In this document: positions 1-8,295 of the stretch, in pieces
Layout: each line of letters starts with the position of its first letter
Numbering within the stretch: the first letter of the stretch is position 1
Assembly (NCBI GenBank): GCA_035649895.1
Contig: DASRIS010000178.1
Span: 1-47,611 of the forward strand
Direction: 5' to 3'
Length of the DNA: 47,611 nucleotides
Source of the DNA: DASSUC01 sp035649895
GTDB lineage: Bacteria > Actinomycetota > Actinomycetes > Mycobacteriales > Micromonosporaceae
Notes under the pieces: generated by a model
Told to the model about the DNA's origin: nothing
Databases searched by the model: none
The model's input: only the letters and a program-made list of their open reading frames with translations
Translations under genes and position numbers: made by a program

Positions 1-1391
1 GCCGCAGGGGTGCCTGGGCGGTAGCGCTCCACCCAGCCCTCCAGGGTCCGCTGCGGTCCGCCGGAGACCGACAGCGCGCCAGGCGGCACGCTGCGCCGCA
101 CCACGGTGCCGGCTCCGGTGTACGCGCCGTCGCCCACCTCCACCGGGGCCACGAACATGTTGTCCGCCCCGGTCCGGGCGTGGCGGCCGATCACCGTACG
201 GTGCTTGCGTACGCCGTCGTAGTTGACAAAGACCGTGGCCGCCCCGATGTTCGTGTGGTCGCCGATCGTCGCGTCACCGACGTAGGACAGGTGCGGCACC
301 TTCGTACCCTCGCCCAGCGAGGAGTTCTTCGTCTCGACGAACGTGCCGACCTTGGCCTTGCGCCCCAGCCTGCTGCCCGGCCGCATGCAGGCGTACGGCC
401 CGACGCTCGCCTGCGGCCCGATCTCGGCGCCGGTTACGTGCGCGCGCACCACGCTCGCCCCAGGGCCGACCGTGGAGTCGACGATGGTGGTGTCCGGCCC
501 GAGCAGCGCACCCTCGCCGACCGTGGTGGCTCCCCGCAGCTGGGTGTGCGGCTCGACCACCACGTCCGGGGCCAGGGTGACCGTGACGTCCACCCAGGTC
601 GTGGCCGGGTCGATCATGGTCACCCCGGCCCGCATCCAGTGCCGGTTCACCCGGTCGCGCAGCAGCGCGCCGAGCGCGGCCAGCTCCGTCCGGTCGTTGG
701 CGCCCAGGGTCTCGACCGGGTCGGTCGCGACGAACGCGGCCACCGGCAGCCGCTGCGCCCGGAGCAGGGCGATGACGTCGGTGAGGTACTCCTCGCCCTG
801 GTCGTTGTGGGTGGTGAGCTTGCCCAGAGCGGCGGCGAGAGCGGCCCCGTCGAACGCGTAGATCCCGGCGTTGATCTCCCGGACCGCCCGCTGTTCGGCG
901 GTGGCGTCCCGCTCCTCCACGATGGCGGCGAGACCGCCCGCGTCGTCGCGGATGATGCGCCCGAGCCCGGCCGGGTCGGCCACCTCCGCGGTGAGCACGG
1001 TCGCCGCGGCACCGGTCGTCTCGTGCGCGGCGACCAGCGCGTCCAGCGTCTGCGGGCGCAGCAGCGGCACGTCACCGTTGAGCACGACCACGGTACGGCC
1101 GCAGTCCGGGGCGCTCTCCAGCGCGAGCCGTACCGCGTGGCCGGTCCCGCGCTGCTCGGCCTGGAGCACCGGGACGGCGTGCGGGGCGGTCTCGGCCAGA
1201 TGCGCCGTCACCTGCTCTGCGCCGTGCCCCACCACCGCGAGCGTGCGGGCCGCGGCCAGCGGCGCGGCCGCGACGAGCACATGCTCCAGCAGCGTGCGGC
1301 CCAGCAGTGGATGCAGCACCTTCGGCAGCGCGGACCGCATCCGCTTGCCCTCGCCAGCGGCGAGGACGATCACCGCGCGGGCCTCGGTCAC
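1..1391 (-). CDS. glmU: Bifunctional N-acetylglucosamine-1-phosphate uridyltransferase / glucosamine-1-phosphate acetyltransferase, C-terminus cut by window edge
   Basis: GlmU makes UDP-GlcNAc for peptidoglycan in two cytoplasmic steps. The reading frame opens with GTG at 1391-1389 and reads VTEARAVIVLAAGEGKRMRS, the N-terminal nucleotide-binding loop of the uridyltransferase domain; the usual Thr of GxGTRM is Lys here. NGDVPLL, EINAGIYAF and EEYLTDVI follow in the expected order. The second half is a left-handed beta-helix with many hexapeptide turns, including KVPHLSYVGDA, which carries the acetyltransferase catalytic His. About 463 codons are present, close to the full family length of roughly 450-500, so little is missing. 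GlmU lies next to tRNA-Gln, an order I recall from other actinobacteria. The identification is secure. Confidence 0.96.
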   Translation of the reverse strand, partial: MTEARAVIVLAAGEGKRMRSALPKVLHPLLGRTLLEHVLVAAAPLAAARTLAVVGHGAEQVTAHLAETAPHAVPVLQAEQRGTGHAVRLALESAPDCGRTVVVLNGDVPLLRPQTLDALVAAHETTGAAATVLTAEVADPAGLGRIIRDDAGGLAAIVEERDATAEQRAVREINAGIYAFDGAALAAALGKLTTHNDQGEEYLTDVIALLRAQRLPVAAFVATDPVETLGANDRTELAALGALLRDRVNRHWMRAGVTMIDPATTWVDVTVTLAPDVVVEPHTQLRGATTVGEGALLGPDTTIVDSTVGPGASVVRAHVTGAEIGPQASVGPYACMRPGSRLGRKAKVGTFVETKNSSLGEGTKVPHLSYVGDATIGDHTNIGAATVFVNYDGVRKHRTVIGRHARTGADNMFVAPVEVGDGAYTGAGTVVRRSVPPGALSVSGGPQRTLEGWVERYRPGTPA

Positions 1392-1458
1392 GTGGTGCTC
1401 CCCTCGGCGTCGGTGGACCAGCCGTGGCTGTGGGCCGGTTGAGGCTTCAGCCAGCTAG

Positions 1459-1530
1459 CTGGGGTGTCTGGACTCGAACCAGAATCGCAAGGCTCCAAAG
1501 GCCTGCAGGTTGCCATTACCCCACACCCCA
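1459..1530 (-). tRNA. tRNA-Gln (anticodon TTG)
   Basis: Read on the minus strand, a 72-nt cloverleaf folds with a 7-bp acceptor stem (TGGGGTG with CACCCCA), a short GGG/CCT D-stem with a TAATGGCAA loop, anticodon loop CTTTGGA and a T-arm TCTGG-TTCGAGT-CCAGA. The anticodon TTG reads CAA (Gln). The first anticodon-stem pair (C27-T43) is a mismatch. CCA is not encoded. The discriminator base is G, as is usual for Gln. Confidence 0.93.
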
Positions 1531-1615
1531 CTGCGCGGCGCATGGCAGGCGGCGCCTGGCAAGCGTAGCGGGCACCCGCCGGGAGCCCACCGTCACCCGG
1601 CGTTTCGAACGCAGA

Positions 1616-1650
1616 CTACGCCACCGTAGGTTACGGTAACGTAAGCGTAG
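1616..1650. promoter_or_regulatory. Paired inverted repeats, probable TetR operator of the desaturase-TetR unit
   Basis: Two inverted repeats with identical geometry lie in tandem: CTACG-CCAC-CGTAG (1616-1629) and TTACG-GTAA-CGTAA (1631-1644). Another CGTAG follows at 1646. The TACG/CGTA half-sites recur with spacings of 9, 6, 9 and 6 bp. They end 39-45 bp before the desaturase ATG. Two dimer sites side by side are typical of TetR operators. Assignment to the TetR protein encoded two genes downstream is inference. Confidence 0.55.
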
Positions 1651-1688
1651 AAAACGCGATCTTGTCCCAGCTCAGCAGCGAGGTGCCC

Positions 1689-2666
1689 ATGCCGACCGCA
1701 GTTCGCGACCAGACCAAAGATGGCTCCTCACCGGGCCCCGCCAGCCCCCGTGCACTGACTGAGGGGCGCCAGCCTGCCGGCATCCTGGCCGCGCTGTGGG
1801 CCTTCGTCATCATCCCGTTCGGCGCGCTGCTCGCCGCCGTCCCGGTGGCCTGGGGCGGCTGGCTGACCTGGACGGACGTCGCCCTGGCCACGGTCATGTA
1901 CTGGGTGTCGGGGCTCGGCGTCACCACCGGCTTCCACCGGTACCTCACGCACGGCTCGTTCAAGGCGAAGCGGGGGCTACGGGTGAGCCTCGCGGTCGCC
2001 GGCTGCCTGGCCGTGCAGGGGTCGCCGACCCAGTGGGTGGCCGACCACCGCCGGCACCACGCGTTCTCCGACGTGGAGGGCGACCCACACTCCCCCTGGC
2101 GGTACGGAGCGAGCGTGCGGGGCCTGGCCAAGGGTCTCTGGCACGCCCACGTGGGATGGCTGTTCCAGCGCGAGCTGTCCAACCGGCAGCGGTTCGCCCC
2201 TGACCTGCTGGCAGACCGCGACCTGCGCCGGGTGGACTCGCTCTTCCCGTGGCTGGTGGCGCTCTCGCTGCTCGCCCCGGCCGTCGCGGGTGGTCTGCTG
2301 AGCTGGTCCTGGCAGGGCGCGCTGAGTGCCTTCTTCTGGGCCGGGCTGGTGCGGGTCTCGCTGCTGCACCACGTCACCTGGTCGATCAACTCGATCTGCC
2401 ACGTGGTCGGCGCGCGCCCGTTCGAGACCCGCGACGGGGACAAGGCGACGAACTTCTGGCCGCTCGCCGTGATCTCCTTCGGGGAGAACTGGCACAACCT
2501 GCACCACGCCGACCCGACCAGCGCCCGGCATGGGGTGCTCCGCGGGCAGCTCGACCCCTCGGCCCGCGTCATCTGGCTCTACGAGAAGCTCCGCTGGGCG
2601 TACGACGTGCGCTGGCCGAAGCCGGACCGGATCGCGATGAAACTCGCGCACAAGCCGACCGGGTGA
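1689..2666 (+). CDS. Acyl-CoA / fatty-acid delta-9-type desaturase (membrane di-iron)
   Basis: This is a membrane fatty-acid desaturase that introduces a double bond into an acyl chain using a di-iron centre, O2 and reduced electron carriers. The three histidine boxes are all visible: HRYLTH near residue 83, HRRHH near 120 and NWHNLHH near 269. They alternate with hydrophobic segments around residues 30-80 and 185-230. Length (325 aa) is normal for the family. I chose ATG at 1689, preceded by GCGAGG; a TTG at 1662 is in frame but overlaps the promoter region and lacks a ribosome site. A TetR gene follows after 16 bp, so the two are probably co-transcribed and controlled from the inverted repeats upstream. 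The substrate (CoA, ACP or lipid-bound) cannot be told. Confidence 0.93.
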   Translation: MPTAVRDQTKDGSSPGPASPRALTEGRQPAGILAALWAFVIIPFGALLAAVPVAWGGWLTWTDVALATVMYWVSGLGVTTGFHRYLTHGSFKAKRGLRVSLAVAGCLAVQGSPTQWVADHRRHHAFSDVEGDPHSPWRYGASVRGLAKGLWHAHVGWLFQRELSNRQRFAPDLLADRDLRRVDSLFPWLVALSLLAPAVAGGLLSWSWQGALSAFFWAGLVRVSLLHHVTWSINSICHVVGARPFETRDGDKATNFWPLAVISFGENWHNLHHADPTSARHGVLRGQLDPSARVIWLYEKLRWAYDVRWPKPDRIAMKLAHKPTG

Positions 2667-2682
2667 TCACCCGCCTGGCACG

Positions 2683-3384
2683 ATGGCCGGCGTGACGGAG
2701 AGCGCAGGCACCAGCGACGACCGGCGCGGGCGCACCGTACCGGCTGCTACGGGCGCCCCGCCGGGCAAGGGCAGGATCCGCATGTCGTCCGCGCAGCGAC
2801 GCGAGCAGCTGATCTCCATCGGCCGCCAGCTCTTCGCCGAACGCGGCTTCGACGCGGCCTCGATCGAGGAGATCGCGACCCGGGCGAAGGTCTCCAAGCC
2901 AGTCGTCTACGAGCACTTCGGCGGCAAGGAGGGCCTCTACGCCGTGGTGGTCGACCGCGAGGTCCGGTCGCTGCTGGCCCGGCTCACCACCGCGCTCACC
3001 GGCGGCCACCCGCGGGAGCTGCTGGAGCAGGCGGCGCTCGCGCTGCTGGACTACATCGACCAGGAGACGGACGGGTTCCGCGTGCTGGTCCGGGAGTCAC
3101 CGGTGATGTCCGCCACCGGCAACTTCTCCTCGGTGCTCAACGACGTGGCCCACCAGGTCGAGCACATCCTGGGCGCCGAGTTCAAGACCCGGGGGTACGA
3201 CCCGAAGCTCGCCGAGCTCTACTCGCAGGCCCTGGTCGGCATGGTGGCGCTGACCGGCCGGTGGTGGCTGGAGGTGCGCAAGCCGCGCACCGAGGCGGTC
3301 GCCGCGCACCTGGTCAACCTGGCCTGGAACGGACTGTCCCACCTGGAGGCCAAGCCCCGGCTGGTCGGCCGGGCCACCCGCTAG
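2683..3384 (+). CDS. TetR/AcrR-family transcriptional regulator
   Basis: A 233-aa TetR-type repressor. The helix-turn-helix lies at about residues 36-90 (RREQLISIGRQLFAERGF, then AKVSKPVVYEHFGGKEGLY). The remaining 140 residues form the helical ligand-binding and dimer domain. About 33 disordered residues rich in charged and small amino acids precede the HTH; GTG at 2692 is an alternative start. It sits 16 bp behind the desaturase gene on the same strand, so the likely job is feedback control of membrane unsaturation, with an acyl-CoA as a plausible effector. That role is inferred from context only. Confidence 0.9.
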   Translation: MAGVTESAGTSDDRRGRTVPAATGAPPGKGRIRMSSAQRREQLISIGRQLFAERGFDAASIEEIATRAKVSKPVVYEHFGGKEGLYAVVVDREVRSLLARLTTALTGGHPRELLEQAALALLDYIDQETDGFRVLVRESPVMSATGNFSSVLNDVAHQVEHILGAEFKTRGYDPKLAELYSQALVGMVALTGRWWLEVRKPRTEAVAAHLVNLAWNGLSHLEAKPRLVGRATR

Positions 3385-3636
3385 CCCGCCGGCCAGTGCA
3401 CACCTTCGGACATTAGTACGATTTTGGCTGCGCCCCTTCCCGCCACGGCTGCGCCACAGTCAAGATCGCGATCCGGGACGCCAAGCGTGCAGTCGCACTG
3501 CACATTCCCTGCGGCAGTCGTGATCTTGGAAGACGTAAGGCGGCGAAACCGGGCGAACCTGGCGCGGCCGAGGCTTGGCCGGCGCGCGCCGAGGCTGGCC
3601 GACGCGCAGAGCCGGAGCGGCCTGGTCCCGCGGGAC
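3385..3636. other. Non-coding stretch with hairpins
   Basis: No convincing gene lies in these 252 bp. The stretch is less GC-biased than the flanks and holds a perfect 7-bp hairpin GTGCAGT-CGC-ACTGCAC (3487-3503), the palindrome GATCGCGATC just before it, and AAGATC/GATCTT repeats further on. It separates the ends of two converging genes (tetR and the DUF4383 gene). It may be a dispersed intergenic repeat of this lineage, but a second copy is not present in the window. Confidence 0.45.
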
Positions 3637-4182
3637 TCAGCCGAACCGGTGTAGCTCCGGCCGGCTCTCGTCCGCCAGCCGGTGCGGCTGGGCCTGCTCC
3701 TCCTGCCAGGTGTGCTCCAGCGGGTCGATGCCGCCGTGCCGGAACGCCTCCTCGGCGCGCTCGTCCTCGTGGCTGCCGACCCGGCCGTAGAGCCCGGCGG
3801 AGAAGAGCACCAGCCCGATCACGAACGACACGATGCACGTGGCCACCGTGAAGTTGAGGAAGTTGGCGTCCGTCTGGAGCAGGGCCAGCATCAGGATGCC
3901 GACCCCGAGGAACACGCAGCCGCCCCACAGGTGGATGAAGCGGTCGACGTTGCGCCCAACCAGCAGGCCCGCCAGCACCACAATGCCCACCAGCACGGAG
4001 AGCAGGGAGAAGGCGAGGTTGGTCCGCAGCCCGAGCGCGTGCGTGGGCTCCCGGCCGAACAGCGGCTCGCCCCAGGTCTCGGCCAGCCCCACGAGGCCGA
4101 ACACCAGGACATAGATCGCCGCCAGCCCGGCCAGCGCCCGGTAGAGGGGCCGCATCGGATGGTTGATCGGCATGTGTGCCAT
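3637..4182 (-). CDS. DUF4383 membrane protein
   Basis: A 181-aa protein with four predicted membrane helices (about residues 13-31, 52-75, 84-102 and 112-132), followed by a 45-residue acidic cytoplasmic-looking tail. The layout and motifs such as GLRTNLAFSLLSVLVG match the actinobacterial DUF4383 family, whose function is unknown. The ATG at 4182 has a strong AGGAGG seven bases upstream. It stands alone between a non-coding stretch and the ABC-F gene, 65 bp from the latter. Confidence 0.85.
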   Translation of the reverse strand: MAHMPINHPMRPLYRALAGLAAIYVLVFGLVGLAETWGEPLFGREPTHALGLRTNLAFSLLSVLVGIVVLAGLLVGRNVDRFIHLWGGCVFLGVGILMLALLQTDANFLNFTVATCIVSFVIGLVLFSAGLYGRVGSHEDERAEEAFRHGGIDPLEHTWQEEQAQPHRLADESRPELHRFG

Positions 4183-4247
4183 GTCGCCTCCTGACCTGGA
4201 TTATCACATCAGCCTCGCCGGCCGGCGCCGCAGCAGCGCCTGGGTCG

Positions 4248-6242
4248 CTAGGTGCCGCTGTCGGCGAGCGTCAGCCACTCGTGCTCAGCCCGGCCCCGCT
4301 GTGCCTGCACGTCGCGCAGCTTACGGTCCAGCTCGGACAGGCGGGCGTAGTCGGTGGCGTGCGCGGCGAGCTCGGCGTGCAGGTCGGCCTCCTGCTGTTC
4401 CAGCCGGTTCACCAGCCGTTCCAGCCGGGCCAGCTCCTTACGCGCAGCCCTCGGGTCGGTGCGTCCGGCCGCTGGCGCCGCGCCGCCCTGGCCAGCAGGT
4501 CCGGCACCAGCCGCACCCCGACCAGCAGGCCCGGCGCCGGCCGCGCCCTGGCCAGCAGGTCCGGCACCAGAGGAGCTGGCACCGGACAGGCCCGACTTGG
4601 CGGACGGCTCGCCGGCCGCGCCCGCCCGGGCCAGGTACTCCACCACCCCGCCGGGCAGGTGGGTCAGCCGCCCGTCGCCCAGCAGGCCGTACGCCGTGTC
4701 GGTGACCCGCTCCACGAAGTACCGGTCGTGGCTGGCCACCACCAGCGTGCCCGGCCAGCCGTCGAGCAGGTCCTCCAGCGCCGCCAGGGTGTCGGTGTCG
4801 AGGTCGTTCGTCGGCTCGTCCAGGAGCAGCACGTTGGGCTCGCCGGCGAGCAGGAGCAACAGCTCCAGCCGGCGGCGCTCGCCGCCGCTGAGATCCTGGA
4901 CCGGGGTCCACAGCCGGCTCTCACCGAAGCCGAACACCTCGGCCAGCTGCGCTGCGGACAGCTCGCGGTCGCCAACGCGCACCCGCCGGGCCACCGCCTC
5001 AACCGCCTCCAGCACCCGCTGCCCCGGCCCACGGTCCGCCTCCAGCCGGCGCCCCGGCCCACGGTCCGCCTCCAGCCGGCGCCCCGGCCCGCGGTCCGCC
5101 TCCGGCACCCGCTGCGACCGTGGCCCTGGGTCCGCCTCCAGCAGGGCCCCGGGTTCCTGGGCGAGCAGCGCCGGGCGGACCGTGCTCCCGGTGACCAGGC
5201 GCCCTCCCTGCGGCGCCAGAGCACCCGCCAGCAGCCGCAGCAGCGTGGTCTTGCCGGCACCGTTGGCGCCCAGGACCGCCACCCGGTCACCGGGGCCCAG
5301 ATGCCAGTCCACGTCGCGGAGCAGGACCTTCGCCCCGCCGCAGAGGGTGACCTGGCTGAGCTCGTACACCTGCTTACCCAGGCGGGAGGTGGCCAGCCGC
5401 CGCAGCGCGACCTGGTCCCGCGGCGGCGGCACGTCCTGGATCAGCGCGTTGGCCGCCTCGATCCGGAACCTCGGCTTGGAGGTACGCGCGGGCGGCCCGC
5501 GGCGCAGCCACGCGATCTCCTTACGCAGCAGGTTCTGGCGGCGGGCCTCGGTCGCCGCGGCCACCCGCTCCCGTTCGGCGCGGGCGAGCGTCCACGCGGC
5601 GAACCCGCCCTCGTACGCCCGCACCGTGCGGTCGGCAACCTCCCAGGTGCGCAGGCAGACCTCGTCCAGGAACCACCGGTCGTGGGTGACCGCGACCAGC
5701 GCGCCGCGCCAGCGCTCGCGCAGCCAGCGGGCGAGCCAGTCGACCCCGGCGACGTCGAGGTGGTTGGTCGGCTCGTCGAGCACGAGCAGGTCCGCCGCGC
5801 GTACCAGCAGCGCGGCGAGCGCCACCCGGCGCCGCTCGCCGCCGGAGCGGGTGCCGACGGTCTCGTCCGGGCCCAGGCCGGGCAGGCCGAGCCCGGTGAG
5901 GACGGTACGGATGCCGGCGTCCCCGGCCCACTCGTGCTCGGCGGCGAACCCTGACCCCAGCCAGGCGGTGCCGACCACCACGTCCCGGACGGTCGCCGCC
6001 GGGTCCAGGTCGAGCACCTGCGGCAGGGCCGCCACCCGCAGGTCGCGGCGGTGCGTGACCCGGCCGGAGTCCGGCTCCTCGGCCCGGGTCAGCAGCCGCA
6101 GCAGGGTGGACTTGCCGGCGCCGTTGAGGCCGACGACACCGACCCGGTCGGCGTCGTCGAGCCCGAGCGAGACCGACTCCAGCAGCTGCCCGGCCGGGCC
6201 GTACCCCTTGGACACCCGGTCCAGGTTGACGATGTTGCCCAC
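4248..6242 (-). CDS. ABC-F family ATPase with repeat insertions
   Basis: A soluble protein with two ABC ATPase domains and no membrane part, i.e. an ABC-F ribosome-associated factor (Uup/EttA/antibiotic-resistance group). Domain 1 has Walker A GLNGAGKST near residue 38, signature SGGERRR near 133 and Walker B LLVLDEPTNHLD near 155. Domain 2 has GANGAGKTT near 323, LSGGERRR near 449 and VLLLDEPTNDLD near 468. The C-terminus (600-664) is a coiled coil of the Uup type. Two low-complexity tracts interrupt it: three to four copies of an EADRGPGRRL-like decapeptide at about 381-410, inside domain 2, and a Gly/Ala/Pro tract at about 557-587 before the coiled coil. Whether it acts in translation or drug resistance cannot be told. 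It may be co-transcribed with ispE, 21 bp upstream. Confidence 0.92.
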   Translation of the reverse strand: MGNIVNLDRVSKGYGPAGQLLESVSLGLDDADRVGVVGLNGAGKSTLLRLLTRAEEPDSGRVTHRRDLRVAALPQVLDLDPAATVRDVVVGTAWLGSGFAAEHEWAGDAGIRTVLTGLGLPGLGPDETVGTRSGGERRRVALAALLVRAADLLVLDEPTNHLDVAGVDWLARWLRERWRGALVAVTHDRWFLDEVCLRTWEVADRTVRAYEGGFAAWTLARAERERVAAATEARRQNLLRKEIAWLRRGPPARTSKPRFRIEAANALIQDVPPPRDQVALRRLATSRLGKQVYELSQVTLCGGAKVLLRDVDWHLGPGDRVAVLGANGAGKTTLLRLLAGALAPQGGRLVTGSTVRPALLAQEPGALLEADPGPRSQRVPEADRGPGRRLEADRGPGRRLEADRGPGQRVLEAVEAVARRVRVGDRELSAAQLAEVFGFGESRLWTPVQDLSGGERRRLELLLLLAGEPNVLLLDEPTNDLDTDTLAALEDLLDGWPGTLVVASHDRYFVERVTDTAYGLLGDGRLTHLPGGVVEYLARAGAAGEPSAKSGLSGASSSGAGPAGQGAAGAGPAGRGAAGAGPAGQGGAAPAAGRTDPRAARKELARLERLVNRLEQQEADLHAELAAHATDYARLSELDRKLRDVQAQRGRAEHEWLTLADSGT
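4485..4571. repeat. Approx. 30-bp tandem repeat in ABC-F linker
   Basis: About three degenerate copies of a unit reading CCAGCAGGTCCGGCACCAG on the plus strand encode the GAGPAGQGAA-type tract between the second ATPase domain and the C-terminal coiled coil of the ABC-F protein. The unit length is a multiple of three, so copy-number change keeps the frame. Confidence 0.7.
5011..5100. repeat. 30-bp tandem repeat inside ABC-F domain 2
   Basis: The units at 5041-5070 and 5071-5100 differ by one base, and 5011-5040 is a diverged third copy; a fourth, more degenerate one follows. Each encodes ten residues (EADRGPGRRL). The repeat lies between Walker A and the signature of the second ATPase domain, a region where ABC-F proteins vary in length. 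Confidence 0.85.
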
Positions 6243-6263
6243 CTCAGCGCACCCCAGACGGCC

Positions 6264-7220
6264 TCAGACGACCCGGGCACCGGCCACCGGGCCGTAGGCG
6301 ACGCGCACGGCCCGGCACACGCCGCCGGCCTCCAGCCCTTTCGCCAGCGCCTCGGCGTGCCCGGCGTCCCGGGCGAGGAACAGGCAGGTGGGGCCGGAGC
6401 CGGAGACCAGCGCGGCGAGAGCGCCGGCGTCCCGCCCGGCGCGCAGCGTGCCGGCGAGCGAGGGGCGCAGGGAGAGCGTGGCTGGTTCCAGGTCGTTGCG
6501 CAGCGCCGCGGCGAGCACGGCGGGGTCGCGCTGGCGCAGGGCGGCGAGCAGCTCCTCCGGCGGGCCAAGGTCGGGCGGCAGGTCCACGGTGGCGCGCAGC
6601 CGGTCCAGCTCCCGGTAGACGTCGGGAGTGGACAGTCCACTGTGGTCAATGGCGAGCACCCAGTGCCAGGCGTTGCCGAGCGCGAGCACCGGGCTGACCG
6701 TCTCGCCCCGGCCGGTGCCGAGCGCGGTGCCGCCGTACACCAGGAAGGGGACGTCGCTGCCGAGCGTGGCGGCGAGCGTGGCCAGCTCCTCCCGGGTCAG
6801 GCCGGTCCCCCACAGCGCGTCGCAGGCGACCAGCGTGGCCGCGGCGTCGGCGCTGCCCCCGGCCAGGCCGGCCGCGAGCGGGATCTGCTTGCGCAGGTGC
6901 AGCCGGGCGTGCGGCTGCCGGCCGGTGTGCGCGGCGAGTGCCCGGGCGGCCCGGAGCACCAGGTTGCTGTCGTCCAGGGCCAGCTCGCCGGCGCCCTCGC
7001 CCTCCATCGTGAGGGTGAGCGTGTCCCCGCGCCGGGCGCTCAGCTCGTCGTAGAGCGCGATGGCCTGGTAGATGGTGGTGAGCTCGTGGTAGCCGTCGCG
7101 CCGGAGCCGGCCCACGCCGAGGTGGAGGTTGACCTTTGCCGGCACGCGGACCTTGACCGGCCCGGACGCGGCGAGGCGGGCACGTTCCCGCTCCTCGTCG
7201 GTGTAGAGCGGCTCGGTCAA
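6264..7220 (-). CDS. ispE: 4-diphosphocytidyl-2-C-methyl-D-erythritol kinase
   Basis: IspE phosphorylates CDP-ME in the MEP pathway to isoprenoid precursors. It is a GHMP kinase: VRVPAKVNLHLGVG near residue 24 is the substrate-binding start, PLAAGLAGGSADAAAT near 108 the ATP loop, and SGSGPTCLFL near 285 the third motif. Length 318 aa is normal. The start is TTG at 7220 with no clear ribosome site; no better in-frame start lies upstream, and the conserved region begins only 20 residues later. It lies 75 bp behind rsmA on the same strand, the conserved actinobacterial rsmA-ispE order. In this organism it also feeds precursors to the carotenoid genes of this window. Confidence 0.95.
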   Translation of the reverse strand: MTEPLYTDEERERARLAASGPVKVRVPAKVNLHLGVGRLRRDGYHELTTIYQAIALYDELSARRGDTLTLTMEGEGAGELALDDSNLVLRAARALAAHTGRQPHARLHLRKQIPLAAGLAGGSADAAATLVACDALWGTGLTREELATLAATLGSDVPFLVYGGTALGTGRGETVSPVLALGNAWHWVLAIDHSGLSTPDVYRELDRLRATVDLPPDLGPPEELLAALRQRDPAVLAAALRNDLEPATLSLRPSLAGTLRAGRDAGALAALVSGSGPTCLFLARDAGHAEALAKGLEAGGVCRAVRVAYGPVAGARVV

Positions 7221-7295
7221 CGACGGCTCGGTCGGCTCAACATGCGCCCACCCTACCGTCCGCGGCCAGCCACGATCACCGCTAGCCTCACCACG

Positions 7296-8144
7296 CTAGC
7301 CACGACCACCGCTGGCGGCGATCACCGCGAACTGGGCAACCGTCAGCTCCTCACCTCGCGCGGTCGGGTCGACGCCGGCCGCCGCCAGCACCGCCTCCGC
7401 CGCGGCCGGTCCGCCGGCCCAGCCGGCCAGCGCCGAGCGCAGCATCTTGCGCCGCTGGGCGAACGCCGCGTCGACCACCGCAAAGACAGCGGCCCGGTCC
7501 ACATCGGTCCGGGGCGGGGCGTGCCGGGTGAAGGCGACGAGCCCGGAGTCCACATTCGGCACCGGCCAGAACACGTTCGGGGGCACCCGGCCGGCCGGGC
7601 GGGCCGCCGCGTGCCAGGCAAGCTTCACCGACGGCACGCCGTACACCTTGCTGCCCGGCCCGGCGGTGAGCCGGTCGGCCACCTCCCGCTGCACCATGAC
7701 CAGGCCGTGCCCGAGGCCCGGCAGCTCGCCGAGCAGGTGCAGCACCACCGGCACAGCGACGTTGTAGGGCAGGTTGGCCACCAGCGCGGTGGGCTCGCCG
7801 GGCAGGTCGGCCCGGGTGAGCCGCAGCGCGTCGCCGGTGTGGACGGTCAGCCCGTCCGCGTGCGCGGGGGCGTGCGCAGCGACCGTCTGCGGCAGGGCAC
7901 CGGCGAGCACCGGGTCGACCTCGACCGCGTAGACCCGCGCGGCCGCGCCCAGCAGGGCCAGCGTCAGCGAGCCCAGGCCCGGACCCACCTCCAGCACCAC
8001 GTCGTACGGCGACAGCCCGGCCGCCTGCACGATGCGGCGTACGGTGTTGGCGTCGTGGACGAAGTTCTGGCCGAGCCGCTTGGTCGGCTTGACCCCGAGC
8101 CGGGCGGCGAGCTGGCGGATCTCGCCAGGGCCGAGCAGGCTCAC
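7296..8144 (-). CDS. rsmA: 16S rRNA (adenine(1518)-N6/adenine(1519)-N6)-dimethyltransferase
   Basis: RsmA (KsgA) dimethylates two adenines near the 3' end of 16S rRNA. KRLGQNFVHD near residue 19, the AdoMet loop LEVGPGLGSLT near 50, the catalytic NLPYNV near 125 and FWPVPNVDSG near 190 are all present. I chose GTG at 8144, preceded by GCAGGA and giving 282 aa, close to the family norm. The frame stays open upstream through seven copies of an 18-bp repeat, so longer starts (several GTG codons in the repeat) are formally possible but lack family support. In M. tuberculosis rpfB lies between tatD and this gene; here only the repeat is found. Confidence 0.95.
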   Translation of the reverse strand: MSLLGPGEIRQLAARLGVKPTKRLGQNFVHDANTVRRIVQAAGLSPYDVVLEVGPGLGSLTLALLGAAARVYAVEVDPVLAGALPQTVAAHAPAHADGLTVHTGDALRLTRADLPGEPTALVANLPYNVAVPVVLHLLGELPGLGHGLVMVQREVADRLTAGPGSKVYGVPSVKLAWHAAARPAGRVPPNVFWPVPNVDSGLVAFTRHAPPRTDVDRAAVFAVVDAAFAQRRKMLRSALAGWAGGPAAAEAVLAAAGVDPTARGEELTVAQFAVIAASGGRG

Positions 8145-8169
8145 TCCTGCGGGCTGCCGCCCGCCCGCG

Positions 8170-8295
8170 GGCTGGCTCAGGCCCCCAGGCTGGCTCACCT
8201 GCTCGGGCTGGCCCAGGTCTCCGGGCCGGCTCAGGTCTCCGGGCTGGCTCAGGTCCACGGGCTGGCTCAGGTCCACGGGCTGGCTCAGGTCCACG
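8170..8295. repeat. 18-bp tandem repeat, seven copies, across the tatD stop codon
   Basis: Seven contiguous 18-bp units (GGCTGGCTCAGGTCCACG and variants on the plus strand). The three copies nearest tatD are identical, and divergence grows toward rsmA. The tatD stop codon (8285-8287) lies in the copy nearest tatD. Most units carry the same TGA in the tatD frame and are open in the rsmA frame. Confidence 0.95.

Noticed and set aside
180..1458. Long plus-strand open frames over glmU (up to 420 codons)
   Set aside because: They are antisense to glmU, made of Arg/Gly/Ala/Pro-rich sequence without motifs, and arise from the high GC content.
8170..8295. Possible CRISPR array
   Set aside because: The 18-bp units are directly adjacent with no spacers, and no cas genes are near; it is a minisatellite. 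The Cas4-like nuclease at 43889 is a stand-alone relative and not evidence for CRISPR.
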